From Antedon mediterranea (lineage: Eukaryota; Echinodermata; Crinoidea; Comatulida; Antedonidae), in the NCBI RefSeq assembly GCF_964355755.1, contig NC_092678.1, positions 3,606,922 through 3,670,921 of the forward strand: a DNA stretch of 64,000 bases. The letters are read 5' to 3'. Positions 1 through 9,500 of this stretch are shown one piece after another (within the stretch, counting starts at the first letter, position 1; each line of letters starts with the position of its first letter). The notes under the pieces were generated by a model. The model searched no databases and was not told the origin of the DNA. It worked only from the letters and a program-made list of their open reading frames with translations. Both the position numbers and the translations under genes were made by a program.

Positions 1-1568
1 GGTGTTTTGTGTTTTATTATTACATTTATTGTTGATTTTAATATTTTTTTTCATTCAGAATACATATTTTGTCTTCATTTTTACCCTTTATTTCTTGTTT
101 ATCCGAACTCAAATATAAACATATTTTTTTCATTTTATTTAAAGATGTATTGTCCCCCAAAAACATCAAAAATGAATATTAATTAAATCAGACTTTAAAT
201 ATGTTATTTTGTAGTTTTAATCAAGTTAATCACTTCCATAGAAAATAAAATGAAAAAGAAAAATATTTTCACTTAAATTCAACCAAAAATGGCAGCGAAT
301 TTGACCATTTTTTGCTTTAAATTTTGTCAGGTAAATCCATCAAATTTTTGGTCAAACTATTATCAGGGTGGTTACTACTCCCTGCTATTAATTATTATTA
401 TTAAATATAAAAAAATGTTTTACTTTTAGAATTATTTTTTTAGTGGGGAAATACATCTTTAATTTAATTATGTGCAAATATGGAGAATAAAAAGGAAATA
501 GTGAGCAAAATATATCCAAAAGCGAAACACAAACCAAATTTGAATTTCTAACAAATTTTAATCAGTACTTTACTGTATTTTTTGTTTTGTCCATTTCAAT
601 TTAAATTGAATGCAACATACGATGGTCACTTTTGGATGCGCACAAAGATCGGTTTGCTTTCTCTGCGCATCATTTAAATATTGAGGGCGCTATGTTTGTA
701 AATAACAAAACACAACAAACAAATGAAGAGAGGAGAGCCTGCCAGAGATTTCTTTCAAGTACGTACGTAAATATTTGTTTAAAATTGTTTCCTAATAATT
801 ATAACTAAACATATAAAATAACCAACTAAAGCTAGGCTAGGCCTTGCGTATGAATAGTAGTACTAGGCCTAGGAGGCCTAAATAAATGATGTGTAGGCCT
901 ATTTACCAAAATCATACAGCTAAGGCCTCCCACACTGCACAGCCGATAAAGGATGAGGCACGAGCAGGTCCTCCCAGGTACATACATGCGCATGGTCTGT
1001 CTCGGCCTACAACAAGCCTTGCTCTAGTAAGACCTAGGCCTAGCTATGTAGTACGTAGAGGCCTAGTCTTATTTATTAGGCCTAGAAAGGTAGGCCCGGC
1101 TAGCTATCTGGTGAACTAGCTGTAATAGCGAAGTAGAAAAGAAGAGAATGTCAGCTGATTGTTCGGGTAAAACAAAATTGGTCATGCATGTACGTAAATT
1201 TTGGAGAAATAAAACACAACGTTTAGGACTGGTTCGTTTGATCAACTTGTTGGCGTAATGATGTGGTTAGGAAGCTAAGGGTTGTGGTTCGATTCTTGTA
1301 TTTAAAAAAAGGATGACTTCGGTGCAGCTATGTAAATTTAAAAAACCTCAATATTGTCAATAAATTTAAAAGTTGTGGGTTGTTATTATTTCAAATTACC
1401 TACAGTATATACCTATTTTCTCCTAATTTTATCTCCTATTCTAAAAGTAGGCCCTATGCCAGTGCTATTTCTTTCACTATATTGATCCATTTTAGAAGTT
1501 GCAACTGCTTTGAGAACCAAGTATCACTACTTTCTAATCTCTCTATTCTACTCTTTCTCTTCCTGCAG
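1..1568. other. Upstream region of the zinc-finger gene
   Basis: This is AT-rich non-coding sequence. It holds one MITE (139-462, listed separately) and a cluster of TAGGCCTA-type palindromes at about 830-1090. Open frames here, such as 886-1119, look like by-products of those palindromes and encode nothing I recognise. A pyrimidine-rich acceptor ending in CTGCAG at 1563-1568 lies just before the zinc-finger start codon, so the gene probably has a non-coding first exon somewhere in this stretch. I could not place that exon or a promoter. Confidence 0.5.
139..462. mobile_element. MITE with terminal inverted repeats, copy 1
   Basis: The left end begins TTAAAGATGTATTGTCCCCC and the right end, read on the other strand, begins TTAAAGATGTATTTCCCC, so the ends form terminal inverted repeats around an AT-rich centre with no coding capacity. 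A second shorter copy of the family lies at 13611-13762. The superfamily is not clear because I cannot define the target-site duplication in such AT-rich flanks. Confidence 0.6.
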
Positions 1569-1589
1569 ATTTCATAGCAATTTCACATT

Positions 1590-3716
1590 ATGGTTAATCC
1601 GGTGATTCTTCCGAATTCAGTTAGCAGTAAAGACTGGTCAGTTGCTGAAGAAAACCTAGACATTGTACTTATTCAGTTTTATCGCTGTAAATTATGCAAT
1701 AACAAGTTTAGCTCATTAAGTCGGTCTGTTGTAATTGCTCATATGATTGGAGTTCATGAATCGGAGTGGAAGGCAGCTTGTGTGAAGGTCAAAGATTCGA
1801 AAAATAACAAAGGGCTGGTAGATAATACAAGCAGTAAACAACAAGAAGTCATCAAAAATATATCAAGGGAACAGCAAGAAGTTATCGAGAATCTATGCAA
1901 ACAGTATTCTCCAACAAAAACTAATTTATCGTCTCCACCAAAAAGTTTACACACACGGATTATACTTGACAGTGATATGGTACCTCGTCCCACAAGTGCC
2001 AAGAAAACATGGAAAAGGTCTGCAGAACCCACATCAGAAAATGAACCACAGAATAAAAAGATTGATATAACAAAATCATACATTAGCAAAAGTAGTGCTA
2101 CAGACAAAACAACGGTGGACTCTTTATCAGTTAGTACTGGTTCTGTAGGACCATTGTTTAGCAATACAACTATGCCGCGGGCTATTTTGAGTGTTCAAAA
2201 TGGTGTTACCTATGTGACACATATTAACCAGCCTACTGTCACTTTAGAACAACCTGTTGTCACTATTGGACAACCTGCTGTTACCCTTGGGCAACCTGCA
2301 ATCACACTTGGGCAACCTGCAGTCACGCTTGGGCAGTCTGCAGTAGTGCTTGGGCAACCTGGCATTACTCAGGAACAACCTTGCCTCACTCTTGAACAAC
2401 CTGTGATTAATTTGAAATTAGTTTCTACAGATGGCAAAAACTTAGAACTACCTCAAGACTGTTCACCAGCAAAAGATAAGGAGATCTGTTGTAAGCAGTG
2501 TGGCTTTAAGTGTTCAAGCTGGAATGAACACTGGTCTCACTCGCACGAGCATCTACCAACCACTGAAAAAATACGATATCAATGCCAGACATGCAAAGTC
2601 AGCTTTGCTAGATATGGTAAGCTACATCAGCATCAGGAATCAACACCAGAATGTCGGGTACCACAGGGAAATGGAGTCTCACTAACAATTAGTTGTGCAC
2701 TCTGCAATTTCACAACAAACACCAGACATTCTTTAAATATCCATATAGGGATGCAGCACAAAGAGAAACCAAAAGAAATAAAGATTGTGTATTGTACTGG
2801 TTGTAATGCCAGATTTAATTCAAACAAATCACTACGCAGACATCACAAGAATGGAAGATGTGGCAAAAAAAGAGGTCGTCCAAAGGGAGTTAAATCAAAA
2901 ACTCCTTACAAAAGAAAATCTTGTCCACCACCAACATCACAACCAGAAATTGTCTGTGACCTTTGCAACAAAATGTTCAGAAAAAAATCGGTATATCGCG
3001 ACCATTATACCTCTCACTTTGAGGAACGAAAACAAAAATGTAAGGAGTGTGACAAAGCTTTCAAAACAAAGAGATCACTTCGGCAACATATGGTGGTGCA
3101 CAAAGGAATAAAACATTCCTGCGACCTCTGCGATTTTGACTCTTTCTGGATTGATAGTATTAAAAAACATAAAGAACTGAAACATTTCAGTGAAAATCTA
3201 CCATACCATACATGTTCAATTTGTCCATACAAAACGAAAGATTCACAAGCTTTAAAGGCTCATGTTAAGTATACTCATCTTGAGACAAAGAACTATATTT
3301 GTGAGACTTGTGGCAAATCATTTAAGTTGGCATCGGCATTGAAGTGCCATCAGGAGACCCACAACAAAGACATACCGTACCCATGCGATAAGTGCGACTA
3401 TGTAGGACACACACGATTCAGTCTGTACAGTCATAAGAAGGTGCATATCACTAAAGATGAGATGAAATATAAATGCAATCAGTGCTCTTGGACTGGCCGT
3501 CGGAGCAATGAGCTTGCGCGACATAAACAGAAGCATTCGGATGACAAACTTTTCTGTTGTCACCATTGTGGGTTAAGCTACAAACATAAACATGGGCTCA
3601 CCAGACATCTTAAAGAAAAACATGTCGGGCACAACTTTACAACTGTTGAAATATCGGAGCCAGAGGAAAGTATATACACAGATGATATTATAGTAGCACA
3701 AGTATTTGAAGTTTAA
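1590..3716 (+). CDS. C2H2 zinc-finger protein with AT-hook and heptapeptide repeats
   Basis: A single open exon encodes 708 residues. The start is the first ATG after a strong 3' splice site at 1568, so the 5' UTR is probably split by an intron. An isolated C2H2-like finger sits at residues 33-56 (CKLCNNKF then H-x4-H). Residues about 214-275 are a run of seven-residue repeats of the type V/I-TLGQPA. From about residue 300 to 680 there are roughly twelve C2H2 fingers, split by a KKRGRPKG AT-hook-like basic patch near residue 425. Several finger linkers deviate from the TGEKP type. This suggests a nuclear DNA-binding regulator; target and orthology are unknown. The N-terminal finger and the residues before it match a segment of the neighbouring THAP protein. 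An AATAAA signal lies at 4041. Confidence 0.88.
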   Translation: MVNPVILPNSVSSKDWSVAEENLDIVLIQFYRCKLCNNKFSSLSRSVVIAHMIGVHESEWKAACVKVKDSKNNKGLVDNTSSKQQEVIKNISREQQEVIENLCKQYSPTKTNLSSPPKSLHTRIILDSDMVPRPTSAKKTWKRSAEPTSENEPQNKKIDITKSYISKSSATDKTTVDSLSVSTGSVGPLFSNTTMPRAILSVQNGVTYVTHINQPTVTLEQPVVTIGQPAVTLGQPAITLGQPAVTLGQSAVVLGQPGITQEQPCLTLEQPVINLKLVSTDGKNLELPQDCSPAKDKEICCKQCGFKCSSWNEHWSHSHEHLPTTEKIRYQCQTCKVSFARYGKLHQHQESTPECRVPQGNGVSLTISCALCNFTTNTRHSLNIHIGMQHKEKPKEIKIVYCTGCNARFNSNKSLRRHHKNGRCGKKRGRPKGVKSKTPYKRKSCPPPTSQPEIVCDLCNKMFRKKSVYRDHYTSHFEERKQKCKECDKAFKTKRSLRQHMVVHKGIKHSCDLCDFDSFWIDSIKKHKELKHFSENLPYHTCSICPYKTKDSQALKAHVKYTHLETKNYICETCGKSFKLASALKCHQETHNKDIPYPCDKCDYVGHTRFSLYSHKKVHITKDEMKYKCNQCSWTGRRSNELARHKQKHSDDKLFCCHHCGLSYKHKHGLTRHLKEKHVGHNFTTVEISEPEESIYTDDIIVAQVFEV
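2232..2410 (+). repeat. 21-bp coding repeats in the zinc-finger gene
   Basis: Imperfect 21-nt units encode seven-residue repeats ending in GQP or EQP. They lie between the isolated N-terminal finger and the main finger array and read as a low-complexity spacer. Unit number may vary between alleles. Confidence 0.75.
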
Positions 3717-4169
3717 AGAAAAGGTTTCTATATCGAATATAAAATGCTTGGCTTGTTGATGCAACTAGTTTGAGCAGTTAGTGACCTTTCATGTTCGTGG
3801 CACGTCACTAGACTAAAGGGGCTTACGTCGAAACAGAACTCAACAAGAAGTTTAAGCGTTATGTGCATGCGCAACAGATTATGAGTTCAAAAAGTAGAAC
3901 GAAACAAATTGTTACAGTTAAATAGTTATTAATTTTATTTGCAATATTAAAATTGTTTCAGAAAACTACTGTTTTTGTAAGCTTTGTGTGACCAATCTCT
4001 ATAGACATGCATACTAAAACAATTTACAAATTACGGGAGCAATAAATATTTTACAGAGTACAGGTACTGGACTTTATTAAGTTGAAAACATTTTAAAGTT
4101 TTTACTACCTGTCATATTATAAATACCGATCACAATCATTTTCCAACTTTTTAAATTACAAAATATCTG
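3717..4169. other. Convergent 3' region between the zinc-finger and THAP genes
   Basis: No coding sequence is visible. The plus-strand AATAAA at 4041-4046 and the minus-strand AATAAA (read from 4078 down to 4073) lie within about 40 bp of each other, so the two convergent transcripts probably end close together or overlap slightly. Confidence 0.5.
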
Positions 4170-5404
4170 TTAATTGTTTTTTGACATTGATGACCCCAAT
4201 CTGTAGGTCGTCACCGTCTGTCCATCTCCCTGTACTTGCATTGTTTTCTCAACATTTCGATTTGGAAGCTTATTGACGATCGTTAAACCGTGCTTAAAAC
4301 TTAAAGTAGGAAAAGTTGTTTCTTGTTTAGGAATAGATTTATATACTGGCTGCGGAACACTCGTCACATTTTTAGCTTTATTACAGGCTTCGTTCAAAGC
4401 AGATTTTAAGATTTTCTTTTTTTTACTTTGTTGTTTAGTTTGTAGGTTTGATGAACATTGGGCTTTATACCACATATTTGGATGAGATTCTTTCATGTGT
4501 GTAATCATGTCTGGCTGACTCATTGTGCCAAACTTGTTACATAACTTGCAGCAATATAACTGTACAAGATACACGTTGACGTTCGCCGCTGCAGTTGTCC
4601 AATCGTCCGCACTTGCACCTTTCGGTAAAATTTTTGGTAGAGGTTTCGTTGATTTTGTTGATTCAGGCAAATTTAAGTCTGAAAATAATAAAGAATGTTG
4701 TATTTTATTGTAATAATATTTGCATATTCAGGTGTAGGTGTAAAACAAAATTAGGATGGGAGACATGATCTTTGTTTACCTGAACTTCTACCTGCACGCA
4801 TTTTTTTATTACTGATAATTTCTATTTCTTCAGACTCCCTCGTCCTTTTATCAATTTCCGCAACCTCAACCAATTGTTCCAATGCTGACGCTTCAATCCA
4901 TGTTCCTTCGTTATCTTTCTCTATGTCATCTGTACCAACAGATACCAACTCGACGTCGCTTGTTGCGCCATCGTCTTCATTATCAGATGATGAAGCAGTC
5001 CTTTTTCGTGGCATGTATTTTTGTATTGTTTTGCTTTCAGTGTTTTGTTTAATATGGCCACAGAACACGTTTGGAACATAGTCCGGGTTTTTAGGGTCGT
5101 AAGATGCCTTGCCTGTGAAAATATATAAACAAATATTATTAGCATTGATAATCTAGGAATGTAGTGCGTTCATAGACTTTACCATTTATAGATTGGGGTA
5201 TTGCGGCAGTGACTTACCAGAAATGAAATGTTGACTACAGACTCTAACACGTGCAAGACTTGCTATTGGCAGGTCATTCACCTTCAGAGCATCTATCCAT
5301 AACTTTCTACGTTGTTTTTCGACTGGAATCCGATAATAGCTCACATTTTGTCCACCCTTGCCTCCTCTATTTTGGCACCCAACAACCTTACAAGTGTATG
5401 GCAT
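4170..5404 (-). CDS. THAP-domain protein with a zinc-finger module, three exons
   Basis: Exons read 5404-5218, 5112-4780 and 4678-4170, all with GT..AG ends and phase 1 junctions, giving about 342 residues. The start ATG opens a canonical THAP domain: C5-x4-C10, then C54-x2-H57, the conserved Trp, and after the first junction the family's ASYDPKNPDYVPNVF-type end. THAP domains are C2CH zinc fingers that bind DNA. An acidic, Ser-rich linker and a basic KKKMRAG-like patch follow. Exon 3 carries a DDW-containing segment with CKLCNKF and H-x4-H, closely resembling the N-terminus of the adjacent plus-strand zinc-finger protein. The C-terminal tail is short and unstructured-looking. Likely a nuclear regulator; no transposase domain is seen, so this is not a P-element transposase. 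Confidence 0.87.
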
Positions 5405-6537
5405 TTCTGTTTTTTAATTTTTTCTGCTGAGAAATAGAAATAAAATAAGCAGATAGGTTACTTCAAGTATGCACATCAGATGTAAGCTAAATAATATTAT
5501 AAAATTACTAAACTCGCCCAGGCAGAAGGAAAGCAGCTGTTTGTCTTTACACGACAAGCACACGTCGCTGGGCCGAGCCAATCTACTCGGCTAGGTAATT
5601 TTGTTTAAAGCAGCATAGCTAGCTAGGTAGTGGCCTAGCTAGGCCTCGATTATTGTATACATTTATTCTTATTTTACAAATAAATTATACGTTAAATTAC
5701 ATTGATCATTTCTGTGTGTATTTCCTTGAAGGTTCCCCTCATTATTTAATCAAAATAGCTTTAAATAAGTGGTAAATTAACCAACAAAAATACAAATTAA
5801 CAACAATACTTACGACGTACACTACGGATTTGTTGATGTAGAACGCCCTCAATTTACGGGGAAAACAGATTCAAGTTACATACATTAAAGGGTGGTTCCG
5901 GGTTTAATATTTCTAATGTTTTAATTATTATGAACTCTTACAATTAAATTGTTTATTATAATATATGATTCACATTTTACAAATTTCAGAAGTGTACATT
6001 GTTATTAATGTGCCTATCCTAGATTAGAACAAGAATATTTCTTACAAAAAACGCTGCTCGCTTATTGTTATTGCTAAGGTCAAGTCTGGGGGTCACTTCA
6101 TCACGCCTAGATACTTCAAGTATCCTATTACAAACAAAAACTTCAATGGACTGTTTTGATAATAATTCAATGATTATCTGACAGCGAATTATATCATGGG
6201 ACTCATTTAAATACCAGAATGCTTTGGGATTTGTCGTTAGACTCTTTTCTCAGCCGTTTTTGGATTCAACAGGTGGTACCAATAAATTATAGTGGAGTTT
6301 CCATTTTAACAAAAATGTCAAAGTGTAGTACTATAAAGCTGCTTGATTTCATCTAATGAATGAGTCATCTCGTGTGACGTAGCGGGCTAGAGCAGCAGCG
6401 TGAAAAAAATACAATTGAATGCAATTCATTTTCTGTACTGTAATTATTTTAAATAATAAATACATTTATTTGTAATGTATAGACCTAAAATAGCCTATAG
6501 TGTGTATACAGTATTTATTGCATAAGTTGCATCCCGA
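5405..6537. other. Intergenic region upstream of the THAP gene
   Basis: This holds the presumed THAP promoter and 5' UTR and the 3' UTR of PLC-like gene A. A minus-strand AATAAA lies at 6480-6475, about 60 bp after the stop codon of gene A. TAGGCCTA-like palindromes occur around 5630-5650. I see no further gene. Confidence 0.45.
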
Positions 6538-9500
6538 CTAGCTAACTATGAAACTTAATGATATTAACAAAATACATTTTAGTATCGATGACGTCAGTGT
6601 ATTTCCAATTGAGGATGGTGTAGTGCTGATTGTTGTCTTTAGCCACGGGTTGTAATTTATCCAAACTTTCTCGTGTAAGCCGACTGTTTCCAGAACCTAA
6701 TGAACAAAGATGTAAACATTGTAATATGTGCAATTTGTTCCAGAAGATGTTCGAAATTGTATCAAAATTGGTGGACAATTTACCTTTTGTTGCCTGTAGC
6801 CTGTTTGTGGTATACTAAAGACGTAACCATCTTTGCATGAGCTGTCTCTGTATGGGCCAACCTCATCACTGATAATCCACTCATCGCGATCCGTGGTGCT
6901 CTGACAAGCGTACGGGAGTTCGGTTTCACAATATTCTGGTGTGAACCACCTTCCGACAGAAGTGCTAGATTTTAAAAAAAATTGAAAACTACATTAATTT
7001 CTATAAAAGCTAGTCTTATTTGCCTAAATATACAGTCCTATAGTTTTAACCCCTTTGACCTTTCTAAAAAACACATGCAACCATAATACTTGTCATTAAC
7101 CACTTGTCGTATTGGAAAATATGGGTTGTGTTTTACTTACTTTAGATAGACACATGCTCCTTCCGTAAGTGGCCGACTTGGTTGCCCACTTGCCCATGTG
7201 AATACAGCAGTTGCCATTACCTGGGGCGTTATTGGATCGACGGCTGGAAACTGGATTCGGCATTTGACGAACTCCGACAAATCTAGCGTCGTACCGACTT
7301 GTGTAGGTCCATCGTAAGCTATTCTGTATTCAAATTAGATAAAATATATTCACTAATGGTCCCTTAATTATTTACCCAGGAAAGTTGGTCTCATGTGCCC
7401 AATTATCGCAACTTTGATGGTGGTGAGTAGAAACTGACTTACCTGGATCCGAGATGAAAAAGCCTACAAATGTGATTAAATTATTTTACAATGGAAGTAA
7501 ATTGATACTTACCGATAGTGAGTGCTGTCGCTGTAAAACCTAAATGCATTTGTACTATTTTTACCCCCACAATCGGGATAGTCTGTAAACTGAAAAAAAA
7601 AACCATACAGTGTGTTAATTTCAAATTTTTGGATAAGTTTATGTTTTTTTGTATTCCGCCAGAGTAAATCAGTTCGGTTGATTATTCAAAATATTGGCCC
7701 ACAAATCCAAGATGTTTCCGATATAGATTGTCAATTGGTCCTTTCGTCGTTTTGTTCAGGTTATAGTGGATTCATTGTTCTTTTACATATTAATACTTAA
7801 TACTTATACTTAATACTTAATACTTAATGTTTGATGGAAATAGTTTAGGCTAGTGCCTATTAGATTCCATTTCTAGCCGAAAATAGTTGTCAAGTCTAGA
7901 CTTAAAGATGTTCACTGAAGAGGCTTGTATTACATATTCAGGCAGAGAATTCCAGTGATGTATGACTCTGATGGTAAAAAAGTTGACCCTGCACATAAGA
8001 TTTCCTCTAAGTTTTGGACGATATAGTTTTAAGCTGTGTCCCCTGGTTCTGATGTTGTGAGACAATTTAAATAAATCTTTTCAGTCAATATCCTCAAAGC
8101 CTTTCAAAATTTTGAAAGCTTCAATCAAATCTCCTCGTAGTCTTCTTGTCTCTAATGGTTGAAGATCAAGATATTCTAACCTTTTTTCATATGGTAAATC
8201 ACTTATTGACTTGACCATCTTTGTAGCTCTTCTCTGCACCTTCTCCAATATTTCTTTGTCTTTGTTATAGTAAGGAGACCAGGACTGTATACAGTATTCC
8301 ATATGTGGACGGATGTATGCCTTGTACATGACCTGAAAACTTTCTTTGTCAATATTTTTGAATGTTCTTTTGACAGTTCTCATACTATTCGTCACTCTAG
8401 CTGCTGCTGCTGCTGCAGCACACTGTCGGCTTGGCTTGCAGTCGCTAGTGAAGATAACACCAAGGTCTTTAACGTTTCTCCATTTAGACAATATTCTGAT
8501 TTCTCTGTCTTTCTACCAACATGGAGCACTTCGCATTTCTTGGTATTGAATTTTAGCAGCCAGTCCTCTGACCATTCCTGAGCCCTATCAAGATCAATTT
8601 GAAGTTTTCTTGAATCCGATTTTTCTTTGATGGTCTTTATAATCTTTGCATCATCTGCAAACATGTTAAAGTCTGCGCTGATAATTTTATCTGGAAGATC
8701 GTTTATGAAGAGGATGAATAGGATTGGGCCAAGGACTGATCCTTGTGGGACTCCACTCACTACATCTACCGGCTTGGATGTTGTATTTCTTACAATTACT
8801 TTCTGTGTTCTTCCTGTCAGAAACTCAGCTATCCAATTTATAGTCTTATCAGATATTCCATAGCCTATCAGCTTGTGAATTAGTCTTCGATGTGGAACAC
8901 TATCGAACGCCTTCATATAATCAAGGTATACGATATCCACATCTTCACCACTATCTAGAGCTTCAGTGACTGTTTCGAATGTTTGTAGCAAATTTGTTAG
9001 ACAAGACCTACCACTTAGGAATCCATGTTGACACCTAGACAGCATTCTACTTCCTTTAACAAAGCCAAGCACATTGTCTTTGATGATTGATTCAAAAACT
9101 TTACATGGTATTGATGTTAGGCTGATGGGCCGATAATTTTCAGCTTTCTTCTTGGATCCTTTCTTGAAAATTGGTGTGACATTTGCAGTCTTCCAATCTT
9201 TTGGTAATTTACCTGTCTCAAGTGAGAGCTTGAAAATGATAGTATTATTACTATAGTATATATTACTTCTCACTTCCCTGATAATACTAAACCGTACTTA
9301 CATAATGACGTCGTTTATCTTGCCAGTAGGATGGATGGATATATACGTCTCCGTGTGTATAGACAAGACCACTGCCTGCTGTTGAACTGGATGCTACAAC
9401 AACTGTTTTACCATCCTAAACGAAAAAACATAAAAATAAAAATCATACCAAGCATCGTAATAACCGTTCTATCTGGATACAAAACCCCGGACTAGGAAAC

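Noticed and set aside
886-1119. 77-residue plus-strand ORF upstream of the zinc-finger gene
   Set aside because: It is built from TAGGCCTA palindromes, shows no domain, and lies in the presumed 5' region.
8303-8581. Plus-strand ORFs with poly-Cys or poly-Ala runs
   Set aside because: They are antisense readings of the triplet run in the minus-strand LINE.
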